Made by a program: the position numbers and the translations under genes. DNA of 52,500 nt, taken from positions 11,811,259 through 11,863,758 of the forward strand of contig NC_135559.1 in assembly GCF_964340395.1 (NCBI RefSeq), given 5' to 3'. The notes below the pieces were generated by a model. The model was not told the DNA's origin. It saw only the letters and a program-made list of their open reading frames with translations, and did not search any database. Numbering within the stretch: the stretch's first letter is position 1; each line of letters starts with the position of its first letter. Shown in pieces: positions 13,301 through 23,356 of the stretch. This DNA is from Glandiceps talaboti (lineage: Eukaryota > Hemichordata > Enteropneusta > Spengelidae).

Positions 13301-15934
13301 TTATGCACATGAGTCATTAAAAATAAAAACTATGCCAACAGGCTTTACAGGATATGTGTGCTTTGTTATGGTTGATGTCTGTACTAAATTATATTGAATT
13401 TGAAACTTAATATATAGCCTAATTACCAAAACCCATTAATTAGATGTACGTTTACCAAAATGTAATCAGTTCTATGAAAGATGTGTAGTAAGTTTCATTG
13501 GAATCGGTGCAAGTATTTTAGATATCGTGTCCACAGACAGTACAGACAGACAGACACACACACCCACACATACACACACAGACACATAGACACATAGACA
13601 GACAAAAGTATAACATAACACTCCCTTACGGGAGGTAAAAATGACACGAAAATTTCACGACCCCAAAATAAAATTCTGTATCTTTATACCATTTGAAAGT
13701 GTATGATTCGAGCATCACAATTTATATCGCTTGGCTGTAACTAGGATCGCAAGGGAATTACTTCGAATTCCTCAGAAGTGGGTTCGTGTTTTGACGACAT
13801 TTTGATTAAGATCTACAAAAAAATGCCTAGAACTGCGAACTCTTTGAAAAATTATGAACCTTGGTCGTCAGACAGTTCAAAACTGTAACAGTTTAAAAAG
13901 CATAGAAAACTATTTCAATTTGTTGATTTTCCGTGTAAACGCAGTCTTGTAGAAATTATACCACACAGGTGAATATTCCTATTTCTTGGTCGGTACGACT
14001 CGGCAGAAAACAACGCAAAATAAGTCGAGTCGTGATAAAACAGACATACAAAATTGGCGTCTCCCGTATTATCGAGAACACTATTATTTGCTATTTTTAT
14101 TTTTCATAAATATCGTGTTGTATTTTATCCCAACTGTTACATTTGTGTGTCATATCAATTCACTGGTCTTCTCTCGTGGTAATCTCCCAGTCACGATCGT
14201 TGTGAAATTCAAATGACGACTGTTATGAGAATCTATACCTGGTCCACTTTCCCGCCAACGCCACATGAGCAAAATTTGTGTTTTTTTTCTACAACTTGTC
14301 TGCAATTTTCAACAAAATTTTGCGGAACTGGCGTCATAGACTTAATAATTCAAAATTTGTTGACTTCAGAATTATGCCCCTTTAAGCAATAAGATATCTC
14401 AAATTGTTAACAAAACGGACTTAACTCTCCGAATCCCGGGCTCTGAATTCATTCACTCGTCAATATAATTATAAAACGTGGGAAGGTAGTTGTATTGATT
14501 TCAAAATGTATATCATGTCCCTATATAATGCTATCTAATCAAGTATTGTCGACCAGCAAAGTGAAACTGCGGAAATAAATAATCCCCCGGATTAAATTTT
14601 TAATTAATAAACTTCAAAATCATTGTTGAATTATTTGATGGCAAATCAAATATCCGCTTCTCCATACGCTCATTACAGAATTCTAAATGGCCGTTTCCCG
14701 CCATGCCATCGAACCGTCGGAAGTAGTGAATGATTGTCAAACAAGGAGAATACATTTTTCGCGGGAAGTAAATTTATTAGACTCTATAAAATGCGTGTGC
14801 GTTGAAGTGTAACACGCCTGTTGAACCAAACAATTTTGCTACCCCGACCAGTAATGGAAGCTAAACGAGTCTGAGTGCATTAACGTACATCAGTATAACG
14901 ACTACCTTCTTGGCGATTAGTAAACCGAGTGAGGTAATGTCTAACGTTTGCAGATTTCCGTTAGGTTAAAATAGGAACGACTTATGTCATAAACAGACAT
15001 GTATTTCATCTCTGGCAGAAGAAGCTAGTTATAACGAGGGACCACCATCATATAAAACTACAGTTTGCTGCAAAGTGATGAAATAACCCTCTTTTAAATT
15101 TTGCCTGAATGGATTTAACACTCTCGTGATTATACAACCATTGATATTCAAACTCCTCACAACTTTGCACGCACACGATTCCCGCGGTATCACCAGCACA
15201 TATCCTCAAGTCACGTCTGGAAGTTTTTCTGATATTTACGTCATTTGCACAACGACTTTATCAATGATTGCAGTTCTTTTATATTCAGGATGTTCAATAT
15301 ATAAAAAGTTTTCACAACCAATGGCATATGATCAAAACAATCGTCCATTTTATGTAAATGAGCAAGATATACGACGACACAACCGGCAGTCTTCAGAATA
15401 GAAAAAAGACCCCCTGAAAATATGTCAAATTTCAATATACTCTACAACTGCGCATGCGGCCTTGATTAACGTTCTCGCGCCACTTTTACATAAAGACTGT
15501 TGCCATGGTTGGGGTGGTAACTGGTAGTAACATTTTCCGCTGATTGAAATATGTTTTTCGCCTTGTAACATTTTATTTGACTAGTTTCGACATTGTTTAA
15601 GCCTGAAATCATGGACACTATAACTTGAAGTACATGTGTGTTATATGAACTCATTCTAAAAATTGTCCACTCCGCTCTCTCTCCCTGAAAATCTTTCCAC
15701 CCATTTTAACCTTGTTTTAGACTGAATTACAAGAAATACTTGATAATTATAATAACTGTGGTTCACATTAAAATGAATCATAAAAATAATGGTCTCTGTA
15801 TCTGAACTTGTACTTGCGATTGTCAATGTTCGGTTTGGAAATGTTAAGGTTGCAGCATGGATTTTGCAATATCTTCCTTTTTGATTTTCGGAATTAGGAT
15901 CTTCGAATAGCTGTATGTTGATAGATAAACAGGC

Positions 15935-15967
<33 letters not shown>

Positions 15968-18900
15968 CAGGCGTCACAGACATATACACAGACACACTCG
16001 AAAGTTGTTGACTGGTGTACATTAGTATTTGCCTCAGCCAGCTTGGCAGTCTGTATATTACAGAGGTATTACCTAAGACCTGTGTGGGACACATACATTT
16101 TCATTAAGCATAATTAGTACATTGTTACAGAGAACAAAGACTGAAAAAAGACAGCAAGTGCACGCAAATTACATAATACTCTATTTTTAGACATTTTCCC
16201 CTATCTCAACTATAATGGCATTCCGCAATGTAAGGATAACAAATTGCTAGTGAGGGGCTATTGGAATTTCTTAGTAGTGAATTGTATGTTGTCATCCCAG
16301 CTGGTCCAATCATATACCTCCATGATATATCTATAGTCTGGATGCTAACTGTGGTACTAAAGCACAGTGAGTGGATGTTTAATGGTAACAATATTGTATA
16401 GGAACTAGACTATGATATACCAGATTTAAACTGAATGCCTCCCGTAAGGGAATAACTAATTATGCAAATAACTCATTAATCTAAAAAAACTATGGTAACA
16501 GGCTTTGTTTTGGACAAGCGTGCTTTCTTAGATTAATGTATGTGCCAAATTATACGGAATTTGAAGAGTGTATGATACTGCTTAATTACTGAATATCGTT
16601 CATTATTCAAAATACTCATTAAAGGTAAAAGTTGCAGAAACAAACTTCATAGGACAGGTGCGTATTATTATGGTTGATATATGTACCATATTATACGAAA
16701 TTTCAATCTTGCATTTTAAGATACAACCTAGTTACCTAAAATCATTAATTATGCAAATTTTTCATTAAAACTGACTGTAAGCTATATCAAATATTTTATA
16801 GGACATATCCGCTTTGTTATGGTTAACGTATGTACTAAATTGTATTGAAATTGAAGTATGCAGTCTTAAGATATAGCCTAATTACCGAAAATCATTAATT
16901 ATGCAAATTATTAATTAACACTGTAAGGTACATCAACTAACTTTATAGGACATACACAATTTGTTATGGTTAATGTATGTACTGAATTATATTGAAATTG
17001 AAGTGTGTATTCTTAAGATATAGACTAATTACCGAAAATCATTAATTATGCAAATTATTCATCAACACTGTAAAGTACATCAACAAACTTGATAGGACAT
17101 ATGTGTTTTCTTATGGTTAACGTACATACTAAACTATGTTGAATATGAAGTGTGCATTCTTAAGATATAGCCTAATTACCAAAAAGAATTAATTATGCAA
17201 ATTATTCGTTAACGCTGTAAGGAACATCAACAAATTTTATAGGACAAATGTACGTTTTTATGTTTAACGGATATACTAAATTATATTGAAATTGAAGTAT
17301 GCAGTCTTAATGTATTGCTTAATTAGTTGATTTCATTAATATGCAAATTTCTCTAATTAACCATTAACAGATCTGGCTCAAAACCTAATCAGGTCTAGCC
17401 ATTACCCTAAAGATTATATATTCCAAATTTCATTATAATTGAGCCAACCGATTTTTAGAAATTGATGACACAGACACACACATGGACAGACAGACAGACA
17501 GACAGGCAGACAGACAGACGGACAGACAGACACACAGTCAGACATTCCCCTTTTAATACCTCCCGTACCTTTATGGGAGGTAAAAATACCAAACAAGGAC
17601 AGTGTTTACCTTACACCCATTCCATACTAAGATTCTATATTGTATATTGTATTTTTGCCATATGTACATTATTCCAAAAACCCAGTACGTTACTCAAAAT
17701 GTGGTTACATAATACTAAAATCATGCTATCGATACTTTTTCAGAGCTAAAGGAGGCATTTTCCTTGTTTGACATTGACGGAGATGGAACAATTAACGCCA
17801 AGGAATTGGTGATCGTATTAAGGTCACTGGGTCAAAACCCAACGGAAAAGGAAGTAGAAGACATGATTCAGGAAGTCGATGTCGATGGTAAGTTTCATTC
17901 GTGACGTGACGTCACTTCCGGGAATGGTTACCGGGAAAAATCGTGTTATTTGTTCATAGTTTAACTTTAGTATATTCTGTCTCTCAAAAAGTTTGAAGTG
18001 GCTTCAGTGGATAATCCATTGTTAATTTATCAACTCAGTTAAAGATCATTTTTTTTCATATTTGTTATTTTATAACTTTTCCTGTGGGGGGGGGGGGGTC
18101 ATGTATAAGGGGATTAGCTGATAAGCAACTATCGCAAGACAACTCTTCATAATAATTTACTAAATGTGCATGCATGTTTAGGAGTAAGTTCATCCACAGA
18201 ACAAGTTGATATGTACTGATTGATAAGATGGTTGACCATTGATTGGTGCCACTTATTGAAGTCAATTATTATCTATATCGCCATATTACCCATATTTACC
18301 TGCCCTCTAGTGGCCATGCTGAGAAATCATGTGATGTCATACCCTCCTCCTATCCTCGTACTCTTATACGGGCGAAACATAAATATACCAATTTCAAACC
18401 TTATTGCAACTTTTAACGATAATCAAAGACATCTTTGAAATATTGCATTTTAGTAGTGTTTTGAGTGGGGTCTGATTCCATGCCTAAAATTTTCCACACA
18501 GGAAACGGAACTATTGAGTTCCCGGAGTTCCTCATGATGATGGCCACAAAATTTAACACAGTGAATGGCGAAGAGGAGCTTCGGGACGCTTTTCGGGTTT
18601 TTGACACGAAAGACACAGGTTACATCTCTGTTGATGAATTAAGACATCTCATGACGACAATGGGCGAAAAACTCTCAAGCGATGAAATGGATGAAATGAT
18701 AAAAGACTGCAACGCAGACGCAGACGGAAAAGTCAACTACACCGGTGAGGGCGCTATAACATTAAAGGTCGCATTTACGTCAATATTAGTTCATATAAAT
18801 ATCTTGAACAGGTCTTAGAAAAATGTACAAGGTATGAAAGAAAGTCATAACTTTCAATGCCATTCATACAGTTTAACAGAACTACAGAGATGATGATAAC

Positions 18901-21900
18901 ATCATAGCTCTTTCTCTGTCGTCAAGAATGTGAAATAAGTTGAAACTTTGCGACGGTTTGTCATCAGAACATAATTTGTCCCATAAAGCTACTGATGAAC
19001 TCTAATTTCAACAATAAGAAACATCTGAACAAACACAGCAATGATATTTGTACGGATATCAGAAGACTGGCAATGGATCATCAGTCTCGCTACCAGCACT
19101 ATTATGCACGTCTGCTACAGTACAGGCGAGCTGTTGTATAGATGTATATGCACGCCCCCGCGCGTCTTTGCAAGCGTGTTCTGCATGTACACACATAACA
19201 ACTGACAATGACAGTAATTAAGGGACAATTACTCAAAACAAGGGAGAATCAAGGTGTACACCCGTAATACAGACACGCTAACTAGATTGGGAGTCCAAAT
19301 TAATTGCATATTTAGTCATAACATCACAATGAATCATTGCTTGAACGCATCATGATAGTGCCATAAATGACTATACGTCGTAAATGAACGTGAATTTGAG
19401 TGGCCATATGGATGAGGATTGGGTATTTATTTAGGATATTTAATTCATAAAACAATTTTATCACGGCTTCCTACTTGAAAAACAAAATAAAAATGTGACC
19501 CAACATATGCCAAGTTTGTAGCTCAATAAGTTGCCAAATATTAATAAATGTGTAAGTGTTTGTTATTGTATGTACAATAACAAACCTTTTTATACATATT
19601 CTTTTTTAGATTGTTGCAGCAATGCATTGAGTTACAAACACAGAATTTGCCAATCTTGTTTCACATTGATCGGTCAAGTAGGAAGCCGTGATGATCAAAC
19701 TGTTTTATAAATTGAAAATCCAAAATAAATAGCCAATCCTCATCCATATGGCCACAATAAATTGAAAGTTATCGATCATCCATTTCTCTTTGCTGATGAT
19801 ATCGTAAACACGTCTCATCATAAAAAAGCCCTGCAGAGAATTTGAATCAACAAGATTTCTGTGTAATCCGTTATCAAACCTCTTAACAAAAAAGAGGACA
19901 ACCTTGAGCCCAAAATAAATAAAAAATATTGAATTTAAGTAGCGCTATAGTAAGTTTACAGAGTTCATAACATAAGTTGTTTTTCTGAAGTAACGCTTTT
20001 GTCAAATCTTCAAGGAAATCTATTATGTCCTACACAGGAGCCCCTTTCGAAGCTGAGTGATTTTTCATGTTTTCAGCGCAAATTGGAATTCGATTGTTCT
20101 AATTTGTGCTTATGTGTTCTCATTGCAAAGTGCAAGCGAACTGATACTTTACTGTAAACACTTGAAACCACAGCCAAACTTGACGACATTAGTTGTAGTC
20201 GATGTAGTATGGGAAAATTCATATGAAACTAGAGACTTACTAAACGACATCACGCTTTTATATGTATTTTGGACCAGAAAACGTGATGAACGAAAGACAC
20301 AGATGTATCATGTTCAAACAAATTTTCTGCAACATTTCAGTTTTATTTTGAACTGGACATAGCGATGAAATACTGATGAATTAATCCATACTAGTGTTTT
20401 TTTTTTAAAAAACTAAAAAAATATTGAACGAACGACATTCTTTTTCCCTAAAAGTATTTGAATAGATTTTTGCTCTAATGAAGTTTTTCTAATAATTTAG
20501 TGTTATTTTGGACTTGAAAAATTGTAAAAATACTAATGAATTAATTCATACTATAAAGATTAAGCGTATTATTAGAAACAACTAAGAAAACTGGAAAGTT
20601 GTTGAACGAACGGCATTCTTTCCCGCTAAAATTATTGGAACAGATTTATCTTCTAATGAATTTTTTGCAACATTCGGCTTTTATTTTGGACTGGAAAAAG
20701 TGATGAAATAATGATGAATTAATTCATGTTATTGTTTAAAAAAAATTATTGAACGAACGATATTCTTTTCCGCTAAAATATTTATTTGAACAGATTTATG
20801 TCCTGGCAAAATGTTTGCAACATTCAAGCCTATTTTTTTGATCAAAATCAGAGAACTCGCACTAATTTATTGATTCACACTAAACTGCGTTTATAAATAG
20901 ATCGCATTTTGAAATATTTCATAGAAATTAAGATTAGCACACAATTGTGATACGCGTGTGGTCGTGATAGTATTACTAAGAATAACCCATGATATTTATA
21001 AATTTGACAACAGATCATGTCTAAAATGACATACATTAATGGGAGATAAAAACTCTCATTATCATCTTGATTAATGAATTTGTTGTATGTATTTAAGTTT
21101 CCGTTTTATCCAAAATATCCGTGATAATTAAAGACATTACTACAGCAATTAGCGTTCAATTATTCATCGCATAGTGTCAAATTTCTCTCCAAACACTGTT
21201 TATCTGCTGGCGTCTGGTTCTCCGCGGTCAAAAGGAATACATATTTCAAATGCGTTGTACGTGCCATCATTCACTCTCTTTCGTCAAAAAACCTTTAAAT
21301 ATCACATAAATACTTCAACTCAAAGATTAATGCGACTATAGACTTCCCGAAAGAGACATCAACATTTCCAAGATAACTGCAATGCAACAAAAATTACAAA
21401 TGAATTTATAATCGATCACCTTGTGAGTCAGATTTCTAACGACTGTGGAACTTACTTTGGACCAGAGTGCCGATCAATAGAACGTTTATCGTGACGTCAC
21501 ATGCTCATCAATTTATAATTGATTTGACGGTAACAAAAAATTGTACAAGAATTTTGGTAAACAATATACGTAGTCTGCACAGTGAAGAGCGTTTTCTACA
21601 GCATGTAGGCCTATACAAAGTTTAAACATATCATACATGCTGTTTATGTTACACCTAAATATTGCACAACCGGCCTTAATGTTGACTTTACTACGAAGTG
21701 AGAGGCTTTTCGAATTTCTTAAGTAGTGATTTGTATGTTGACACCAACTTGTTAACTTTTACTTAATATACACGCATACGCACTCACACGCAGACATACC
21801 ACACACGCGCGCGCACAAACACTCGCTCGCAACGCACCAGTGGCGATCAAACACAACCCAAAACACCTTATTTGTAATGCTAATATTACATGCATAATCT

Positions 21901-22221
21901 ATTGACACACATAAATGCTAAAATGTTGTCGGACCAGTTGTCGGTCAAACATCTCGAGGCATTGCCGAACTATTTTCACTGATGTGTTTACTTGCTTGTA
22001 TGGCTGTACCTATGTACTGTACGATACACGTACGTGATGATGAACACCATTTCAGTGCTTGCTCGATAAATTGTTAGCTTGTCACATTTTAATACTCTCA
22101 GTTCACTTAATGAAGTGAACTAATTCAGAAATTCATCACCGTGCACCACTCACTTTGATCTTCCTTTTCATCTTTATTACTTACAGAGTTCGTCAAATTG
22201 ATTACGTCGTATACAAAATGA
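1372..22221 (+). CDS. Calmodulin-like EF-hand protein, five-exon gene model
   Basis: Joining 1372-1383 (tentative), 4196-4226, 17744-17887, 18502-18744 and 22187-22221 gives an open frame of 154 codons plus stop; calmodulin has 149 residues. It has four EF-hands in calmodulin register with no internal indel. Loops 1 (residues 24-35) and 2 (60-71) keep Asp at positions 1, 3 (and Asp/Asn at 5) and Glu at 12, so they should bind calcium. Loop 3 (97-108) reads [12 protein letters not shown], with Lys and Thr at ligand positions 3 and 5. Loop 4 (133-144) starts with Asn instead of Asp. The C-terminus is two residues longer than in calmodulin. The role is presumably calcium-dependent target binding with a weakened C-lobe; partners are unknown. 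AATAAA at 22574-22579 could end the transcript. The family is near certain; exon 1 is not. Confidence 0.8.
1384..2325. other. Candidate intron 1 sequence, nothing recognised
   Basis: AT-rich, with an ATG-initiated-length frame at about 1559-1801 that shows no domain and looks like chance. Confidence 0.4.
2326..3021. mobile_element. TIR element family 1 (GGTTCC), copy 1
   Basis: The left end reads TTAGGGTAAAAAAATATAAT then TGTTTGGTTCCTGTAAC. The reverse complement of the right end reads TAAGGCCAAAGAAAATAAAT then TATGTGGTTCCTATAAC. This is an imperfect inverted repeat of about 40 bp. The interior is noncoding, A-rich, and contains a (CAAA)n tract near 2687-2726. Copies occur at 28428-28802 and 30234-30670. 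No transposase frame is present, so it is probably a non-autonomous DNA transposon. Confidence 0.65.
3022..4195. other. Upstream/intron sequence of calmodulin-like gene
   Basis: No second gene is recognised. Open frames at 3283-3480, 3607-3825 and 3736-3921 overlap on opposite strands and show no domain. The region contains candidate first exon B (3516-3527). Confidence 0.4.
3516..3527 (+). CDS. Calmodulin-like exon 1, candidate B
   Basis: ATG TCG GCC GTG followed by GTGAGTATA, a good donor, also joins exon 2 in phase 0 (Met-Ser-Ala-Val then Ile-Asp-Asp). No TATA box is visible upstream. It is an alternative to 1372-1383 or an alternative first exon. Confidence 0.3.
4196..4226 (+). CDS. Calmodulin-like exon 2 (31 bp)
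   Basis: The exon lies between a polypyrimidine-led acceptor (...TTTCTATCAAG) and the donor GTAAGT. It encodes [10 protein letters not shown] plus the first base of a Glu codon, matching the calmodulin N-terminal helix (DQLTEEQIAE). The 31 bp length and phase-1 end are the same as in vertebrate calmodulin exon 2. Confidence 0.85.
4227..5390. other. Start of 13.5 kb intron 2, nothing recognised
   Basis: AT-rich intronic sequence. The small frame at about 4706-4888 has no recognisable domain. Confidence 0.5.
5391..5661. mobile_element. TIR element family 2, copy 1 (~270 bp)
   Basis: The left end GGACGGAAAACAAATTACAC then GGAGGG is mirrored by the right end, whose reverse complement is GGACTGTACATAAATTACAG then AGGGAG. 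The interior includes G-rich tracts. A second copy lies at 27235-27473 with the same internal order ('TTTTCATGCA...', 'ATCACAGAT.TTC.AATGA', 'GTGCA.GGTC'). It is probably a MITE. Confidence 0.65.
5662..8247. other. Intron 2 sequence without recognised features
   Basis: Contains G-runs at about 5681-5692 and 5811-5821 and several poly-A tracts. Frames at about 6225-6440 and 6618-6818 (minus) show no domain. No exon, RNA gene or complete repeat is recognised. Confidence 0.5.
8248..8453. mobile_element. TIR element family 4, degraded copy
   Basis: Homologous, in inverted orientation, to 27804-28056. Both share a 'GCAAAGGACTATGGG' segment, a 'TTTCCCAT.ATGCA' segment and the end 'GG.TTTGCAAGTTCCCTATT'. 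Overlapping open frames at about 8061-8541 sit on this repeat, have no recognisable domain, and are discounted. Confidence 0.5.
8454..11114. other. Intron 2 sequence, nothing recognised
   Basis: AT-rich with a few purine and pyrimidine runs. The 72-codon frame at about 9931-10149 (minus) has no recognisable domain. Confidence 0.5.
11115..12170. repeat. Intronic minisatellite array (~1 kb)
   Basis: Tandem array of two related unit types. The left half is dominated by ~42 bp units (GTAGATGATAGTAACGACAT then ACAGAGTCACTCGTCACGCTA). The right half has a 33 bp unit (TGATAGAACGACATTACAGA then GTCACTCATCAGG). The shared core is GA(T)AACGACATTACAGAGTCACTC; the longer unit adds the CACGCTAGTAGAT segment. 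Because 33 is divisible by three, reading frames stay open on both strands and give repetitive pseudo-proteins of up to 131 codons. These are repeat artefacts. Confidence 0.9.
12171..13186. other. Intron 2 sequence, nothing recognised
   Basis: No exon with convincing splice sites or domain, and no named repeat. Confidence 0.5.
13187..13640 (+). mobile_element. Pearl/HINE-like element, copy A
   Basis: Starts ACCAGATTTAAAGTGAATGC then CTCCCGTAAGGG, and ends in an inverted CCCTTACGGGAGGTAAAA. The interior has about 1.5 copies of a ~147 bp core unit (marker: TAATTAC..A...ATTAATTATG), followed by a CA/GACA-rich microsatellite just before the 3' end. Tandem core plus microsatellite plus short terminal palindromes is the layout described for pearl elements of bivalves and for Helentron-associated elements. 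Relatives are at 16419-17586 and 40193-40820. Confidence 0.6.
13641..15125. other. Intron 2 sequence, nothing recognised
   Basis: Contains a frame at about 13986-14216 with a hydrophobic stretch but no homology that I recognise. Confidence 0.45.
15126..15401 (+). CDS. Possible exon of a small single-span membrane protein
   Basis: Open frame with no in-frame ATG at its start, ending in TAG at 15399-15401. It encodes a hydrophobic segment ([20 protein letters not shown]) followed by a polar, basic tail containing [20 protein letters not shown] at about 15193-15198 or TCCTCAAG just after it could serve as an acceptor, making this a terminal exon. It lies inside intron 2 of the calmodulin-like gene, on the same strand. 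No family is recognised. The layout resembles short type I membrane subunits such as KCNE, but no signature residue supports that. It may be chance. Confidence 0.25.
   Translation: MIIQPLIFKLLTTLHAHDSRGITSTYPQVTSGSFSDIYVICTTTLSMIAVLLYSGCSIYKKFSQPMAYDQNNRPFYVNEQDIRRHNRQSSE
15402..16418. other. Intron 2 sequence with a short (CAGA)n tract
   Basis: A (CAGA)n run lies at about 15935-15966. The segment near 16255-16300 (GGAATTTCTTAGTAGTGA-A then TTGTATGTTG) is shared with about 21710-21745, showing a dispersed repeat of unknown type. Confidence 0.5.
16419..17586 (+). mobile_element. Pearl/HINE-like element, copy B, with ~147 bp tandem core
   Basis: Starts ACCAGATTTAAACTGAATGC then CTCCCGTAAGGG. 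The marker 'ATGCAAAT' recurs at 16462, 16605 (as ATTCAAAA), 16751, 16901, 17048, 17195 and 17341, so six head-to-tail units of 143-150 bp are present. These are followed by a GACA microsatellite (about 17483-17540) and the palindromic end CCTCCCGTACCTTTATGGGA. No coding capacity is seen. Its 3' end lies only 157 bp upstream of calmodulin-like exon 3. Confidence 0.7.
17744..17887 (+). CDS. Calmodulin-like exon 3 (144 bp): EF-hand 1 and half of EF-hand 2
   Basis: The acceptor TTTTTCAG precedes AG CTA AAG GAG GCA TTT, and GTAAGT follows the split Gly codon. It encodes [24 protein letters not shown] and DMIQEVDVD, all close to calmodulin. EF loop 1 is [12 protein letters not shown] with all ligands. 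The 144 bp length and 1-1 phase equal vertebrate calmodulin exon 3. Confidence 0.95.
18502..18744 (+). CDS. Calmodulin-like exon 4 (243 bp): rest of EF-hand 2, EF-hand 3, most of EF-hand 4
   Basis: The acceptor TTCCACACAG and donor GTGAGG enclose an open frame encoding [37 protein letters not shown] and [10 protein letters not shown]. The length equals the sum of vertebrate calmodulin exons 4 and 5 (107+136 bp), so that intron is absent here. Loop 3 has Lys and Thr where calmodulin has Asp and Asn. Loop 4 begins with Asn. Confidence 0.95.
18745..19394. other. Last intron of calmodulin-like gene, first part
   Basis: No repeat or exon recognised. The frame of exon 4 stays open for a short way past the donor, which is probably irrelevant. 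Confidence 0.4.
19395..19760. mobile_element. TTAA-flanked MITE, family 3, copy 1 (~366 bp)
   Basis: Long inverted repeats: left GAGTGGCCATATGGATGAGG then ATTGGGTATTTATTTAGGAT, mirrored at the right by ATCCAAAATAAATAGCCAAT then CCTCATCCATATGGCCAC. Subterminal 'GGCTTCCTACTTGA' is mirrored too. A near-perfect 28 bp palindrome (GTTTGTTATTGTATGTACAA...) sits in the middle at 19558-19585. The flanking TTAA is mutated in this copy. No coding capacity. Confidence 0.8.
20260..20850. repeat. Degraded tandem repeat, ~150-180 bp units
   Basis: The motif 'TTTATTTTGGACTGGAAAA.GTGATGAAATA.TGATGAATTAATTCAT' followed by 'TTGAACGAACG.CATTCTTT.CC' recurs starting near 20265, 20341, 20502, 20680 and 20828 with substitutions and small indels. 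The frame at about 20057-20362 overlaps it and shows no domain. Confidence 0.65.
20851..22186. other. Last intron of calmodulin-like gene, 3' part
   Basis: Holds a dispersed-repeat fragment at about 21700-21745 (shared with 16255-16300) and a short CA/CG alternating tract near 21775-21830. No exon is seen before 22187. Confidence 0.45.
22187..22221 (+). CDS. Calmodulin-like exon 5 (terminal)
   Basis: The acceptor TCTTTATTACTTACAG is followed by AG TTC GTC AAA TTG ATT ACG TCG TAT ACA AAA TGA. With the split Glu codon this reads [11 protein letters not shown], aligning with calmodulin EFVQMMTAK. The phase-1 start is the same as in the vertebrate last exon, and the tail is two residues longer. 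This exon supplies the Glu at position 12 of EF loop 4. Confidence 0.9.
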
Positions 22222-23356
22222 AGCCGTAGTATTATAGGAAAAGCTTATTTATCCGGTGTTTTGCCGATTTTCTACCAGCACTGCCTTTTTATCACGTGAC
22301 TGAGAAGTGGAGCGGTGCCATGCCGTACACAGTAGCATGGTCTCTACGCCCGTCGGGGTCAGATCTGACTAGGGTCGGTACGAGCATGCGTGGATGATGG
22401 TACGAGAATTTCTCGCAATGTGTATCCGGACAAGGCTGTAGAGTTATAGTTTATGCAATATATTGAACTTAACATCCTTTTTAGGGAATGCCAAATTTCA
22501 AAAATGTAAATTATTTACAGGAAAGTGTCGCCGTCCACATTTTTTTCTTTTCAATTTTCTTTCGAAAACAAGAAATAAAGAAGAGAGCATATAAAGATTA
22601 ATATTGACCTAATAATACATTTCTTTTATTTGTACCCTCTCATTTGAGTACTCTACATTTTCATCGATTTAATGCGCATGCGATAAAGTTGTTTAAATTA
22701 CTGTAAGTTCTTAACGGTACACATCAGAATGAAAGAGCGTATAATTGCTAAGTTACCTCTCCAATCACATTAGTAAACAAGTAACAAACAGTCAAACTTG
22801 AAAGGCAGACATTTTACAATATTGACCTCCTTTTCTTAATATTTACCGAATGGTTCTCACATCAATATCACGAGTCGTCTTGTAATAACTTATTTGGTAA
22901 TCCAAGTTGCAATAACAATTAATTATTCATTTATCAAAATCCCCACGTTTCATAATTTAGCCATCACTGTCTTAAAGTTTGTAATTTCGAAATTAATGTA
23001 CTTTTTATGAGAACTATTTCTGTATTGATCGATTTTAGCTCGATTGTGTGACCCGAGATCTCTTCACTAAAATCAATATACGTACTGTACATATGACGTC
23101 AAATATACTTCCTTATTAGGGCATTGTATACTTCCACATTTGGGCACAAGCATAACACCATATTTGGAAAATTGCAATCAATATTCCTAGAGACTCTGGA
23201 CAATCGTTATTTTCACGAGCCTCAACTTTGCAGTTCTTTTACAACCAACGCAGCACTTGTTTACACTTTACTTCACTTTTATCAATACAACAGCAGACTA
23301 CCATTGGTGGATATTACAAAAATATTTACGAAGGTTGTGGCGATAAAGATTACAAT
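22222..23356. other. 3' UTR and downstream intergenic sequence
   Basis: AATAAA at 22574-22579 is a reasonable polyadenylation signal about 350 bp after the stop. No further gene is recognised up to the MITE at 23357. The frame at about 23124-23360 has no domain. Confidence 0.45.

Noticed and set aside
15126-15401. KCNE-type potassium channel subunit
   Set aside because: Only size and one membrane span fit. I see no family signature residues after the span.
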